Of a stretch of 64,000 nucleotides of DNA, positions 38,195-48,095 are shown piece after piece. The stretch comes from an uncultured Verrucomicrobia subdivision 3 bacterium (GTDB lineage Bacteria; Verrucomicrobiota; Verrucomicrobiia; Limisphaerales; UBA11358), in NCBI GenBank assembly GCA_903895255.1, contig CAITTG010000052.1:124001-188000 (forward strand). Direction: 5' to 3'. A program made the position numbers and the translations under genes. Numbering within the stretch: position 1 is the stretch's first letter; the number at the start of each line of letters is the position of its first letter. Under the pieces are notes generated by a model. It worked only from the letters and a program-made list of their open reading frames with translations, searched no databases and was not told the DNA's origin.

Positions 38195-38421
38195 CGCGGG
38201 ACGCGGTGTCGTTTTTCGATGTCAGCAAAAACATCCTCCATCGGACGGCAGAGTTCAGGATGCGCACGGGCGGCGGCGGCACGGCGTTCCACTTCGACAA
38301 TTTGCTCCCGCGTCAATTCCTCATCGAGATCGCCAAACTCGGCCCAAATCTGTTCGGCGATATCGTATTGCTCTGCCGGTGGCAACCGGCGAATCTGTTC
38401 GAGTATTTCGACCGCACTCAT
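38191..38421 (-). CDS. antitoxin of the ParE module (putative addiction-module component family)
   Basis: A 76-residue acidic, helical protein, 'SAVEILEQIRRLPPAEQYDI', followed by an acidic linker and 'CRPMEDVFADIEKRHR'. This is the layout of the small addiction-module antitoxins that accompany ParE/RelE toxins: an N-terminal dimer/DNA-binding part and a C-terminal toxin-wrapping part. It precedes and overlaps its toxin. A paralogous antitoxin without toxin starts exactly 300 bases away at 38721, with a matching promoter. Confidence 0.85.
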   Translation of the reverse strand: MSAVEILEQIRRLPPAEQYDIAEQIWAEFGDLDEELTREQIVEVERRAAAARAHPELCRPMEDVFADIEKRHRVPR

Positions 38422-38427
38422 GACTTT

Positions 38428-38455
38428 AACTTACTCTATAGGCATGGCCGCGCAA
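38428..38455 (-). promoter_or_regulatory. putative promoter of the ParE module, shared with its paralogue
   Basis: TTGCGC (38455-38450) and TAAGTT (38433-38428) are separated by 16 bases on the minus strand, seven bases before the antitoxin ATG. The same two blocks with the same 16-base spacing stand in front of the orphan antitoxin at 38755-38728. Conservation at this exact spacing in two otherwise diverged copies supports function; the blocks could also be operator half-sites. Confidence 0.5.
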
Positions 38456-38514
38456 GCAGAGTTTTGTGAAGTGGCGACTGGCACGTCCCTAACGAATCCC
38501 GCCATTCATTTGCC

Positions 38515-38721
38515 CTATTTGGCGTCAAGTCGCGCCTTTAAGGTTTCAAAGGAAACAATGTCCATTGGATGGTCCAGGTGGTCTTGGAGCCGGCGGCCAA
38601 TCAACTCCGCTTCGCCGGGGGCGAGATTGTCGTCAAATTTGTCACGCAGTTGTTCAAACACCTCCCGTTGTTCCGCAACCGGAAGTTTTTCCAGCAAATC
38701 AATGACGTGTGCCGCGCTCAT
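38515..38721 (-). CDS. orphan addiction-module antitoxin
   Basis: A 68-residue protein 'SAAHVIDLLEKLPVAEQREV', 'EAELIGRRLQDHLDHPMDIV' and 'FETLKARLDAK', the same family as the ParE-linked antitoxin but with no toxin gene after it; the next 90 bases are non-coding, then the other antitoxin's promoter. It may be the remainder of a duplicated module, or an antitoxin that neutralises an incoming toxin (anti-addiction). Confidence 0.75.
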   Translation of the reverse strand: MSAAHVIDLLEKLPVAEQREVFEQLRDKFDDNLAPGEAELIGRRLQDHLDHPMDIVSFETLKARLDAK

Positions 38722-38727
38722 GCCCTT

Positions 38728-38755
38728 AACTTACCGCGCCATGGCCCCCGCGCAA
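38728..38755 (-). promoter_or_regulatory. putative promoter of the orphan antitoxin
   Basis: TTGCGC (38755-38750), 16 bases, then TAAGTT (38733-38728), identical in blocks and spacing to the copy at 38428-38455, with a purine-rich AAGGG close before the ATG at 38721. It overlaps the region just upstream of the DUF58 gene on the other strand. Confidence 0.5.
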
Positions 38756-38796
38756 GCGGATTTGCGCTGGCGCGCCCGGTGCGGCGGTGCTTCCCT

Positions 38797-38829
38797 TTTA
38801 GCCTGCAGCCCTCAGCCTTCAGCCTTCGC
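38797..38829. repeat. short tandem-like 'cagcctt' repeat tract
   Basis: The stretch carries repeated units (gcctgcagccctcagccttc followed by agccttc) directly before the DUF58 start codon. It resembles a class of low-complexity intergenic repeats that I recall in this phylum. It marks the right edge of the island that splits the Bat operon. Confidence 0.4.
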
Positions 38830-38835
38830 CCAGCC

Positions 38836-39777
38836 ATGATCCCGCGCGAAATTCTCAAAAAAATCCGGCAGATCGAGCTGCGCACCAACCGCGTGGTCAC
38901 CGAGACGCTCGCCGGGGCCTACCACAGCGTCTTCAAGGGCCAGGGCATGAATTTCGACGAGGTCCGCGAATATCAGGCGGGCGATGACGTCCGTGCGATT
39001 GACTGGAATGTCACCGCGCGGATGAACCATCCCTTCATCAAAAAGTTCATTGAGGAACGCGAGCTGACGCTGATGCTGGTGGTGGATGTCAGCGGCTCGG
39101 GCCGGTTTGGCTCGCGCGGGCAGTCCAAGCGCGAACTCGCGGCGGAGATCGCCTCCGTGCTTGCCTTTTCCGCCATCCGCAACAACGACAAGGTGGGCTT
39201 GCTGTTATACACCGATGAGGTGGAGAAATACATCCCCCCCCGCAAAGGCCGGGGCCATGTGCTGCGGGTCATCCGGGAGGTGCTCTATTACGAGCCGCGC
39301 CGGCGGGGCACGGACCTGGTCCACGCCCTCGAATTCATGGGCCGCGTGCTGCCGCACAAGGCCATCTGCGCGGTGATCTCGGATTTTCTGACCAACGCCC
39401 CCGCTGATCCGGACCAGGATCCGGCGGACGGCAGCGCGGCCCTGCTGCCCCGGGCCACCCAGACGGCACTGCGCATGGCCAACCGCCGGCACGACGTGGT
39501 GGCCGTGCAGGTGACCGACCATTACGAGCTGCAACTGCCCGCCCTCGGCCGGTTGATCCTGGAGGACGCCGAGACGGGCGAGGTGCTCGAGGTCAACACC
39601 GGCAACGCCACCAGCCGCGCCGCGTTTGCCCTCCGGCAGGAGCGCAACCAGGAGCAGCTGGCCCGCCAGTTGCGGGGCGCGGGGGTGGACACCATTCAGT
39701 TGCGCACCGACCAACCTTACGGCGGCGCGCTGGGCCGGTTTTTTCAAAACCGGGAAAAGCGGAGGATGCGCGGATGA
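38836..39777 (+). CDS. DUF58 protein of the Bat operon (vWA-like)
   Basis: The ATG at 38836 gives 'IPREILKKIRQIELRTNRVV', the normal start of DUF58 proteins; the longer upstream frame crosses the antitoxin genes and is rejected. The DUF58 core 'GMNFDEVREYQAGDDVRAIDWNVTAR' is followed by a vWA-like MIDAS 'LVVDVSGSGRFG'. Length 313 residues. These proteins are substrates or partners of MoxR ATPases and probably link them to the membrane vWA proteins. The 3' end overlaps the next gene by four bases. Confidence 0.93.
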   Translation: MIPREILKKIRQIELRTNRVVTETLAGAYHSVFKGQGMNFDEVREYQAGDDVRAIDWNVTARMNHPFIKKFIEERELTLMLVVDVSGSGRFGSRGQSKRELAAEIASVLAFSAIRNNDKVGLLLYTDEVEKYIPPRKGRGHVLRVIREVLYYEPRRRGTDLVHALEFMGRVLPHKAICAVISDFLTNAPADPDQDPADGSAALLPRATQTALRMANRRHDVVAVQVTDHYELQLPALGRLILEDAETGEVLEVNTGNATSRAAFALRQERNQEQLARQLRGAGVDTIQLRTDQPYGGALGRFFQNREKRRMRG

Positions 39778-40346
39778 TGACCAATACTTCCGCCGCCGCC
39801 CCGGTGGTTTACGATATTCGCGACATCAAGCCGCCGATCGACATTCCCAACAGCCTGGCCTGGCTGTGGTGGACCCTGCGCATTCTGGCAGTTCTGGTGG
39901 TCCTGTACCTCCTGTGGCGCTATTGGCGGCAGCGTTCGGCCCAGATGGTGGTGATACCCCGCGTGCCGCCACACGTGCACGCCCGGCAAAAGCTGGCCGA
40001 GGCCCTGGCGCTCATCGCCCAGCCCAAACCGTTTTGCATCGAGGTATCCGACATCACCCGCGTTTATCTGGAGCAGCGTTTTAATTTCCATGCCCCGGAA
40101 CGCACCACCGAGGAATTCCTCCGGGAGCTCGGCGGCACCAGCCTGCTCACCCGCGAGCAAAAGGAAAGTCTCGCCCGTTTTCTGGAAAGTTGCGACCTGG
40201 TGAAATTCGCCAAATATGAGCCGGGCGAGCCGGAACTGCGCGCCCTCCATCAGTCCGCCGCGCGGCTGATTGACGAAACCGAGCCGCCGGCGGAGCCGGA
40301 ACAGGATCCGGAGGATGAACCCTTCACCCTGCCGACCCAACCCTGA
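39774..40346 (+). CDS. DUF4381-like single-pass membrane protein of the Bat operon
   Basis: A 190-residue protein with one transmembrane helix near the N-terminus ('WWTLRILAVLVVLYLLW') preceded by 'IRDIKPPIDIP', typical of DUF4381 proteins that sit between DUF58 and BatA genes. The cytoplasmic domain ('RVYLEQRFNFHAPERTTEEF') resembles the BatD tail. Function unknown. It overlaps the DUF58 stop and precedes batA by nine bases. Confidence 0.85.
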   Translation: MMTNTSAAAPVVYDIRDIKPPIDIPNSLAWLWWTLRILAVLVVLYLLWRYWRQRSAQMVVIPRVPPHVHARQKLAEALALIAQPKPFCIEVSDITRVYLEQRFNFHAPERTTEEFLRELGGTSLLTREQKESLARFLESCDLVKFAKYEPGEPELRALHQSAARLIDETEPPAEPEQDPEDEPFTLPTQP

Positions 40347-40355
40347 TTTGCCGCC

Positions 40356-41327
40356 ATGATGTTTGCGCACCCTTATTGGTTTCTGGCCCTGCTGGTCCTG
40401 CCGCTGGCCGCCTGGTTGAAAGGCCGGCGCGGGCAGCCGGCGGCGTTTGTTTATTCCTCCGTGGGGCTGCTCGGCGGACTGACCAACGTCCGCCGCTCCT
40501 ACGCCGGCGCCTTCCTGGCCGTCCTCCGCTGGCTGGCGCTGGCCCTGTTCATCGTCGCCCTGACCGAGCCGCGGCTGATGAAAAGCACCACGGAGGTGAA
40601 GGCCAGCGGGATTGACATCGTGTGCGCGCTGGATTTGTCCGGCAGCATGAAGACGCAGGATTACATCATCAATCATCAGCAAGTGAGCCGCATTGACATG
40701 GCGGAACCGGTCCTGAAACAATTTATCGAAGGCCGCCCCAACGATCGCATTGGCCTGGTGGTGTTCGCGGTGCAGGCGTTCATTGCGTCGCCCATGACCC
40801 TCGACCACGATTTCCTCCTCGAAACGATTGACCAGATCGGCATCGGCGCGATCAACTCGGACGCCACCGCGATTGGCGATGGCATCACCACCGCGCTCAA
40901 CCGGTTGCGCGAGGTGAAGTCCAAGAGCAAGATCATCGTCCTGATGACGGATGGCGCCAATAACTCCGGGGTTATCAGCCCCATCACCGCCACCCAGGCC
41001 GCCAAGGCGCTGGGGGTGAAAATCTACACCATCGGGCTGGGCAACCGGGAAATTGTCCAGCAAATGGGGCTGCCCGAGGGTTTTTTGCCGGACGAGGACA
41101 TGCTGGCCCAAGTGGCCCAGATGACTGGCGGCCGCTATTACCGCGCGGACAACGCGGAAAAGTTCAAGGCCATTTACGCGGAGATTGACAAGCTCGAGAA
41201 ATCCGATGCCGTGATTAATAAATACACTGAATTTAAGGAGCTGTTCCCCTGGTTGGTGGCCGGCGGCCTGGTTGTGCTGTTGCTGGAAATTGCCCTCGGC
41301 CAGACCCTGTTGCGGAGGTTGCCATGA
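40356..41327 (+). CDS. batA: BatA vWA-domain membrane protein
   Basis: A 323-residue protein: N-terminal aerotolerance-regulator helices ('HPYWFLALLVLPLAAWLKGR', then 'AVLRWLALALFIVALTEP'), a vWA domain with intact MIDAS 'ALDLSGSMKTQD' plus 'DATAIGDGI' and 'LMTDGANNSG', and a C-terminal helix ('LVAGGLVVLLLEIALG'). Metal-dependent vWA domains mediate protein contacts in the Bat complex. It overlaps batB by four bases (ATGA). Confidence 0.93.
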   Translation: MMFAHPYWFLALLVLPLAAWLKGRRGQPAAFVYSSVGLLGGLTNVRRSYAGAFLAVLRWLALALFIVALTEPRLMKSTTEVKASGIDIVCALDLSGSMKTQDYIINHQQVSRIDMAEPVLKQFIEGRPNDRIGLVVFAVQAFIASPMTLDHDFLLETIDQIGIGAINSDATAIGDGITTALNRLREVKSKSKIIVLMTDGANNSGVISPITATQAAKALGVKIYTIGLGNREIVQQMGLPEGFLPDEDMLAQVAQMTGGRYYRADNAEKFKAIYAEIDKLEKSDAVINKYTEFKELFPWLVAGGLVVLLLEIALGQTLLRRLP

Positions 41328-42977
41328 ATTTTGCCAATGCCCAAATCCTCTGGTTGCTCCTGGTGCTGCCCCCGGTGCTGGTGGTCTTTTTCTGGTGGGC
41401 GTGGCGGGTGCGGCAGCAATTGCTGGCCGCTTTTATTGACGCCCGGTTGCTCTCCGCCCTCACCATCGGCGTTTCGCCCCTGCGCCTGAAAATTCGTTTT
41501 GCCCTGCTGGTGCTGTCCGTGGTTGCCCTGCTCTTCGCCCTCGCACGTCCACAGTGGGGTTTTGACTGGGACAAGGTCGAGCAGCGTGGCCTGGACATTG
41601 TCATCGCGATTGACACTTCCAAGAGCATGCTCGCCACCGATATCGCGCCCAACCGCCTGGTGCGCGCCAAACTGGCCGCGCTGGACTTGATGCAACAGGC
41701 GCGCACCGACCGTCTCGGGCTCGTCGCTTTTGCCGGGGATGCTTTTCTCACCTGTCCGCTGACCATTGACGACACCGCGTTTCGACAGAGCGTGGACGCC
41801 CTGGACGTGAACACCATTCCCGAGGGCGGCACGGCCATCGCCACCGCCATAAACACCGCCCTGCGGGCGTTCAAGGAAGGGGACCATTTTAAGGCCCTGG
41901 TGCTGCTCACCGATGGTGAGGACAACGACAACGAGGCCGGCGCCTTGCAAGCCGCCCAGGCAGCCGGCAAGGCGGGCTTGAAAATCTTCACCGTCGGCAT
42001 CGGCACCGCCGCCGGGGATCTCCTCCGGACGACCGATGCGAACGGCAACTCCGATTATGTGCGCGACCCCAGTGGCAACGTGGTCAAGTCACACTTAAAC
42101 GAAACCCTCTTGAAACAAATTGCCGGGGCGACGGGCGGCTTCTATCTGCCGCTCGGCCCGCAAACGGTGGACACCCTGTATGAGCGCGGCCTGGCCCCCC
42201 TGCCCAAATCCGAGGCGCAGGAAAAGCTCATCCGCCGCTACCACGAGCAATACCAGTGGCCGCTTGCCGTGGCCATCGGGTTGCTCCTCTTGGAAATGCT
42301 GCTGCCGGACCGCGCCCGGCCGTTGAAAATTCCCGTCCCGGCGGCCGCGGGCAAAGTGGTGGCTCTCCTTCTGGCGGGCTGCCTGTTGCCCGCCAGTCTC
42401 CGCGCCTCGCCCGGCTCGGCGTGGCATGATTACACCACCGGGCATTACACCAACGCCCTTGAGGAATACCAGCGGCTGGCCCGCATTAACACCAACGACC
42501 TCCGCCTGGTCTTCAACGCCGGCGCGGCCGCTTATCGGGCCACCAATTATGACGAGGCCGCCCGCCTCTTTGAAACCGCAACGCTGGCGCCGGAGGTCAA
42601 GTTGCAACAACAGGCCTATTACAATCTGGGCAACACCCAGTATAAAATCGGCATGCAACAGGCCGCCAAATTGATGGAGAAGCCCGCCACCCTGGACGAC
42701 ATTCAAAAATCCTGGGAGGCTGCCACCAATAGTTACGCCCGCGCCGTGGGCTTGAACCCCAAGGATGCCGACGCGGTTTACAACCTCGCCTTCGTCACCC
42801 AAAACTTGCGGATGATCGCCGAGTTTCGCGCCCTGGCCCGCCAGGCAAAAATGGCCGCTGACCAGGCCACGCGCGGTCGCAACTATCATCGCGCGCTGGA
42901 AATCATGACTGCCCTCATGCAGCACAACCCCCTCGGCAAAGAATTTGAAGACTACACTAAAAAAGTAAAGGCCATCG

Positions 42978-43616
<639 letters not shown>

Positions 43617-43631
43617 TGCCGTCCGCCGAGG

Positions 43632-46235
43632 TCACCGGGCAAACCCCGCGCCCGCGTCCTTTTTACCCAGTAGCTGGCGTTCAAAAAAATCCTCCAGGCG
43701 TGCCTGTCCATAGGGCAGGCTCAAGATTCCGTGTCCGGCGCCGGGCACGGCCAGCAGTTCGAAATTCTTGCCGGCCTTGATCAGCGCATTCACGACTTGC
43801 ATCGTGCTGGCCGGGTCCACGTTCCGGTCCATTTCGCCGTACATCAGCAGCAGCGCACCGCGCAGCTTGTGAGCGTCCACCACGTTGGAACTCCGCACGT
43901 AGGCCTCGCCCACCGGCCAGCCCAGCCATTGTTCGTTCCACCAGATCTTGTCCATGCGATTGTCATGGCAGCCGGAATCCGCCACGCCCGCGCGGTAAAA
44001 ATCCCCGTGATCCAGCAGCCCGCGCAGCGCGTCCTGTCCGCCCGCTGACGTCCCGTAAATGCCCACCCGCGTCAAATCCAGCGCGTGATACCTGGCCGCG
44101 GCCGCCCGAATCCAGGCGATGCGGTCGGGAAACCCCGCGTCCGCCAGGTTTTGCCAGCAGTAATCATGGAATTTCTTGGAACGGTTGGAAGTCCCCTGGC
44201 CGTCCATTTGCACCACGATAAACCCCCGGTTCGCCAGCCGCTGGTTGAAATAGCGCGCGTGAAAATTCTTGGGCACAAACGAATCCTGCGGCCCCGCGTA
44301 AATGTCCTCAATCACCGGATATTTTTTAAACCGGTGAAAATCCTGCGGCCGCCAGATCACGCCGTAAATATCCGTCACTCCATCCCGCCCCCTGGCCACA
44401 AACCTTTCGGGCAGGCGTCCGTCGGCCCGCTCCCATTCACTCACGTCCGCCTGCTCCAGCCGGCAAACGAGGCGGCCATCCGCGCTCCGCCGCAATTCAT
44501 TCACCGGCGGGCAGTCCACGCGCGACCAGGTGTCGATAAACCAGCGCCGGTCCGGGGAAAATTCCTCGGTGTGCGTGCCGTCGCCCTCGGTCAGCACGGT
44601 CAGCCCCGTGCCGTCAAAATTGACCCGGCACAGGTGCAAATAATACGGGTCCTGACCCGGCCGGATGCCGCCCGCCGCAAACCAGACCTGCCGGTGTTCA
44701 CGATCCACCCGCACGACCTTGCGCACGACCCATTCCCCTTTCGTGATTTGATTTTTCACCGCGCCGGTTTGGGCGTCATACAAATACAGATGATTCCAGC
44801 CGTCGCGCTCGGACATCCAGATGATTTCCCCGGTGTCATCCAAATACTCGGCGAAGTACTTGGACGAGTAACAAATAAAGGTCGGGCTTTGCTCATCCAC
44901 CACGGCGCTCACCGCGCCATTGGTGGCGGCCACCGCCAGAATGCGCAGCACCTGGTGCCCGCGCTGGTTGTACACAAACGTGAACCGCCCCGAGTCGGCG
45001 CGCCAGCGCAGGTCATCGATGGACCAGGGGTTCGCAAACAGCGTGTCTGCCACGGGAATTTCCCGCCGGGCTGCCACGTCGAATAAATGCGGCTTGCGAA
45101 TCGGCACGTCATCCCCCGGTTTGAGGTAAGGATAAGACTCCAGTTTCGGCTGCAACTGGTCCTCCGGCGAGGATTCGATCAGGTAAACCCGGCGTTTCGT
45201 TCCGGGCTGGAGACGCATCGCCACCAGCTTGCTGGAATCGGGCGACCAGTAAACTTCCGGGGTGGGGTCCGTGGGATCTGGATGGTCGTAATCCATGTCA
45301 ATACTGCGGGCAAACTCCTCGTTTCGCGCGTAGGTGTTGGTTTCCGTGGCCTCGGTGGTCAGCGGCCATTCCTTGCCCGTGGCCACTTCGCGCAGCGAGA
45401 GATTATGCTGATGCACCACGGCGTCCCACCGGCCGTCCGGCGAGCGGTACTCTGGCGCGGCCGGGGTGGCGGCCGGTGCGGACTGGCTCGTGTCCGCCAC
45501 CTTGGTTCCGTCTGCATCCACCACCGCCTGGCTCGTTTTATCCGCCGCCGTGAAGACGCCCAAGTGCCGGCCGGACAGGCTGGTGATCAGCCACACATGC
45601 CCGGCAAAGGTGTGCTGCTCCCGCCGTTCGCCCGGCTCCAGGCGGCCATACTCGACTTGTTCCCCGTCGGGGTTCACCCAATACACCCGCACGGGTTCCG
45701 GGAGATGATTCACCAGAATAATCATTGTGTCCGCCCCGCCATCCGCCGAGGCGTGAACCTGGTCCAGCGGCACCAGGCGCGTGCCGTCATCCGGATTGGC
45801 CGCCTGGTCGGACACCGTATACGAAGCCAAATCCAGCGACCAGTCCTTCCCGGTGCCGTGCAATACCACCGTGCCGCCGTCCGGGCTGAACACCAGCGAT
45901 TCCACCGGCAGGTAATCCGGCTGGATGGGATGATGGAGCAATTCCGTGAGCGCGCGCGCCACGCGCCGGTGATCGAACGCCGGCTGGCGCGTCCCGCCCA
46001 CCGCGTCCACCCGCACAAACTCCCGCCGCCCCCCGGCGAAATCCAGCCGGTACCAGAACGCGCTGTTTGTGTCCGGCCCCTGGTTGAACCAGTGCGGTTC
46101 AATCCGGTCGCGATAAATCCCCGCCGCCCCCTCCTGCGCCCGCGCCAGCGGAGCCAGGGCCACAAGTGCAAGCAGCGCTGCCTGGCACCACCCGCCCGGC
46201 CACCGGAGCGTCCTTAAACATGACAATCGTCGCAT
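43632..46235 (-). CDS. secreted S9 family prolyl oligopeptidase (DPP-IV-like)
   Basis: ATG 46235 gives a signal peptide ('QAALLALVALAPLARAQ'); the upstream extension is repeat-derived. The N-terminal beta-propeller (DPPIV N-terminal region) spans about residues 60-560 and the C-terminal alpha/beta-hydrolase about 600-867. The nucleophile is in 'GIYGTSAGGQDALRG' (Ser of G-x-S-x-G-G), the acid in 'LLMYGEMDRNVDP', and the histidine in 'VPGAGHGILSL'. Length 867 residues. Family enzymes release X-Pro dipeptides or cleave after proline. Lying back to back with a hydroxyproline operon and its regulator, it may act on collagen-like peptides; that link is inference. Confidence 0.9.
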   Translation of the reverse strand: MRRLSCLRTLRWPGGWCQAALLALVALAPLARAQEGAAGIYRDRIEPHWFNQGPDTNSAFWYRLDFAGGRREFVRVDAVGGTRQPAFDHRRVARALTELLHHPIQPDYLPVESLVFSPDGGTVVLHGTGKDWSLDLASYTVSDQAANPDDGTRLVPLDQVHASADGGADTMIILVNHLPEPVRVYWVNPDGEQVEYGRLEPGERREQHTFAGHVWLITSLSGRHLGVFTAADKTSQAVVDADGTKVADTSQSAPAATPAAPEYRSPDGRWDAVVHQHNLSLREVATGKEWPLTTEATETNTYARNEEFARSIDMDYDHPDPTDPTPEVYWSPDSSKLVAMRLQPGTKRRVYLIESSPEDQLQPKLESYPYLKPGDDVPIRKPHLFDVAARREIPVADTLFANPWSIDDLRWRADSGRFTFVYNQRGHQVLRILAVAATNGAVSAVVDEQSPTFICYSSKYFAEYLDDTGEIIWMSERDGWNHLYLYDAQTGAVKNQITKGEWVVRKVVRVDREHRQVWFAAGGIRPGQDPYYLHLCRVNFDGTGLTVLTEGDGTHTEEFSPDRRWFIDTWSRVDCPPVNELRRSADGRLVCRLEQADVSEWERADGRLPERFVARGRDGVTDIYGVIWRPQDFHRFKKYPVIEDIYAGPQDSFVPKNFHARYFNQRLANRGFIVVQMDGQGTSNRSKKFHDYCWQNLADAGFPDRIAWIRAAAARYHALDLTRVGIYGTSAGGQDALRGLLDHGDFYRAGVADSGCHDNRMDKIWWNEQWLGWPVGEAYVRSSNVVDAHKLRGALLLMYGEMDRNVDPASTMQVVNALIKAGKNFELLAVPGAGHGILSLPYGQARLEDFFERQLLGKKDAGAGFAR

Positions 46236-46237
46236 AA

Positions 46238-47041
46238 TTAAGATTTGGTATTTGAATGTTCTCTGGATATTGGAGCTTGGAGCTTGGAGCTTTCTTCCGT
46301 CACTACCATCGTCCGCCGGTATTCCAGCGGCGACAACCCGGTTGCTTTGCGAAACTGCCGCGTGAACGCGCTCTGGTCCGAATACCCGCACCGCAGTGCA
46401 ATCTCCGCAATGGCCTCGTGCGTCTCCCGCAGCCGCCGCACCGCGTGGTCCATGCGGATTTTTTGCAGCAACTGGCCGGCGGTGAGCTGGAAAATTTTGC
46501 GGAGCCGCTGTTCAAATTGAAACGCGGAAAGCCCCGCCGCCGCCGCCAGCTCCCGCACCCGCAACGCCTCCGCAAAATGCGTGTGCATGTGGGTCACCAC
46601 CCGGGCGATGCTGGAGTAATCCTCGCTCCCCTCGTTGACCGCCTGCAAATCGCGGGAAATGCCCACCAGTCCCACCACCGCACCCGCCCGGTTATACAGC
46701 GGGAGTTTGTTGGTGAGGCACCAGCCCCGGCCGCCCGTCGCGTAGAAATGCAGCTCCAACTGGTTGCGAATCGCCCCGCCGCCGCGCAGCACCCGCTCAT
46801 CCTGCGCGCGGTAACTGGTCCCCAGCGGCGCGGGAAACACCCGGTCCACCCGCAAGCCCAGCAATTCTTTTTTGCTCCGCCGCCCGCAGCGCGTCACCAG
46901 GGTCTCGTTCACCACCACATATTCGCCGCGCTGGTTCTTGATGAAAAAAACCACGTCGGCCAGGCAGTCAAACAACTCCTCGCCGGTGAAGGGACCGGCG
47001 AGTTGAGAGAAAAATTGAATGTCGGCTGGGGACGGGGTCAT
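46238..47041 (-). CDS. PAS domain-containing AraC family transcriptional regulator
   Basis: A 267-residue regulator from ATG 47041. The N-terminal PAS-like sensor (about 8-130) includes 'LFDCLADVVFFIKNQRGEYVV' and 'PLYNRAGAVVGLVGISRDL'. The C-terminal AraC double helix-turn-helix (about 150-250) includes 'AAAAGLSAFQFEQRLRKIF' and 'EIALRCGYSDQSAFTRQFRK'. The last 20 or so codons run into a dispersed repeat. It is divergent from the hydroxyproline operon, 114 bases away, and stops two bases before the S9 peptidase ATG, so it could control both. An inverted repeat attggc/gccaat (47047-47052, 47085-47090) lies in the divergent gap. Confidence 0.9.
   Translation of the reverse strand: MTPSPADIQFFSQLAGPFTGEELFDCLADVVFFIKNQRGEYVVVNETLVTRCGRRSKKELLGLRVDRVFPAPLGTSYRAQDERVLRGGGAIRNQLELHFYATGGRGWCLTNKLPLYNRAGAVVGLVGISRDLQAVNEGSEDYSSIARVVTHMHTHFAEALRVRELAAAAGLSAFQFEQRLRKIFQLTAGQLLQKIRMDHAVRRLRETHEAIAEIALRCGYSDQSAFTRQFRKATGLSPLEYRRTMVVTEESSKLQAPISREHSNTKS
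46250..46297. repeat. dispersed repeat of 'ggagctt' units
   Basis: Repeated units (tggagcttggagcttggagc) follow a 'gaatgttctctggatattgg' stretch. Read on the minus strand it is the 'ctccaagctccaa' type of intergenic repeat that I recall from this phylum. It overlaps the 3' coding end of the AraC gene and the leader of the S9 peptidase gene. Confidence 0.5.
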
Positions 47042-47155
47042 GCAAGATTGGCGCTGCCTTATGCCAAAATAGTAGCGCAGGCTGGCCAATTAGACAAGAC
47101 GTGCCCGCGACATTTCGCCATAATTTCACCATGAGACGTTCCTAGGCGCTCCGGC

Positions 47156-48094
47156 ATGAACCCGCCGCAACGGATTACCGTCATCGATTCGCATACGGGT
47201 GGTGAGCCAACGCGAATCGTCATGCAGGGTGGCCCCGACCTCGGTCGGGGTCCGCTCGCGGACCGGCGCGCCCGTTTCCAGCGTGACCACGATCATTTTC
47301 GCTCGGCCGTGGTCAACGAGCCGCGCGGTTCGGATGTGATGGTCGGCGCCTTGCTGGTGGAACCCGCGGATCCCGCGTGCGCGGCGGGGGTCATTTTCTT
47401 TAATAACGTCGGCTATCTCGGCATGTGCGGGCACGGCACCATCGGCCTCATGGTCACGCTCGCCCATGCGAGCCGCATCCAGCCCGGCACGCACCGGATC
47501 GAAACCCCCGTCGGCATCATCACGGCCACGTTGCATCCCGATGGCGGGGTCTCCGTCACCAACGTTCCGGCTTGGCGCGCGCACCGAGCCGTCACCGTGC
47601 AAGTGCCCGGCCTTGGGCCGGTCACCGGGGATGTCGCCTGGGGCGGCAACTGGTTTTTTCTGGTGGAAGACCATGGGCAGACGCTGGATCTCGCCAATGT
47701 CGAGGCGCTCACCGATTATTGCTGGCGGGTGCGGCAGGCCGTGAATGCCCAGGGCTTCCCCGAGGTGGATCACGTGGAACTGTTTGGTCCGCCGGTGACC
47801 GCCGGCGCGCATTCGCGCAATTTTGTCCAGTGTCCCGGCAAAGCTTACGACCGTTCCCCGTGCGGCACCGGCACCAGCGCGAAACTCGCCGGCCTCGCCG
47901 CCGATGGCAAGCTGGCGGAGGGCGCGGTCTGGGTGCAGGAAAGCATTCTCGGCAGCACGTTCACCGGCCGCTATCAGTGGTCGGACCGCGCCGCCGGCCG
48001 CATTATCCCCGTGATCACCGGCACGGCGTTCGTCAACAGCGAAGCCACTTTATTGCTCACCCCCGCCGACCCGTTTCGCTGGGGCATTCGCTGA
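47156..48094 (+). CDS. 4-hydroxyproline 2-epimerase (proline racemase family)
   Basis: Interconverts trans-4-hydroxy-L-proline and cis-4-hydroxy-D-proline, the first step of hydroxyproline catabolism. Length 312 residues. Both catalytic acid/base positions are cysteines: Cys91 in '[10 protein letters not shown]' and Cys236 in '[12 protein letters not shown]'. This separates it from trans-3-hydroxyproline dehydratases, which carry Thr at the second position. '[10 protein letters not shown]' near the start is the usual N-terminal signature. The next two genes encode a D-amino acid oxidoreductase and a DapA-like deaminase, which supports the hydroxyproline assignment over plain proline racemase. 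Confidence 0.9.
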   Translation: MNPPQRITVIDSHTGGEPTRIVMQGGPDLGRGPLADRRARFQRDHDHFRSAVVNEPRGSDVMVGALLVEPADPACAAGVIFFNNVGYLGMCGHGTIGLMVTLAHASRIQPGTHRIETPVGIITATLHPDGGVSVTNVPAWRAHRAVTVQVPGLGPVTGDVAWGGNWFFLVEDHGQTLDLANVEALTDYCWRVRQAVNAQGFPEVDHVELFGPPVTAGAHSRNFVQCPGKAYDRSPCGTGTSAKLAGLAADGKLAEGAVWVQESILGSTFTGRYQWSDRAAGRIIPVITGTAFVNSEATLLLTPADPFRWGIR

Positions 48095-48095
48095 C

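Noticed and set aside
45087..46217. Plus-strand open frame of 376 codons opposite the S9 peptidase propeller
   Set aside because: Composition is shadow-like (Arg/His/Pro/Gly) and the opposite strand has an intact peptidase.
47047..47090. Inverted repeat attggc/gccaat between the AraC gene and the hydroxyproline operon as a regulator site
   Set aside because: The arms are only six bases long with a 32-base gap, which can occur by chance; it is mentioned in the AraC entry but not called as an operator.
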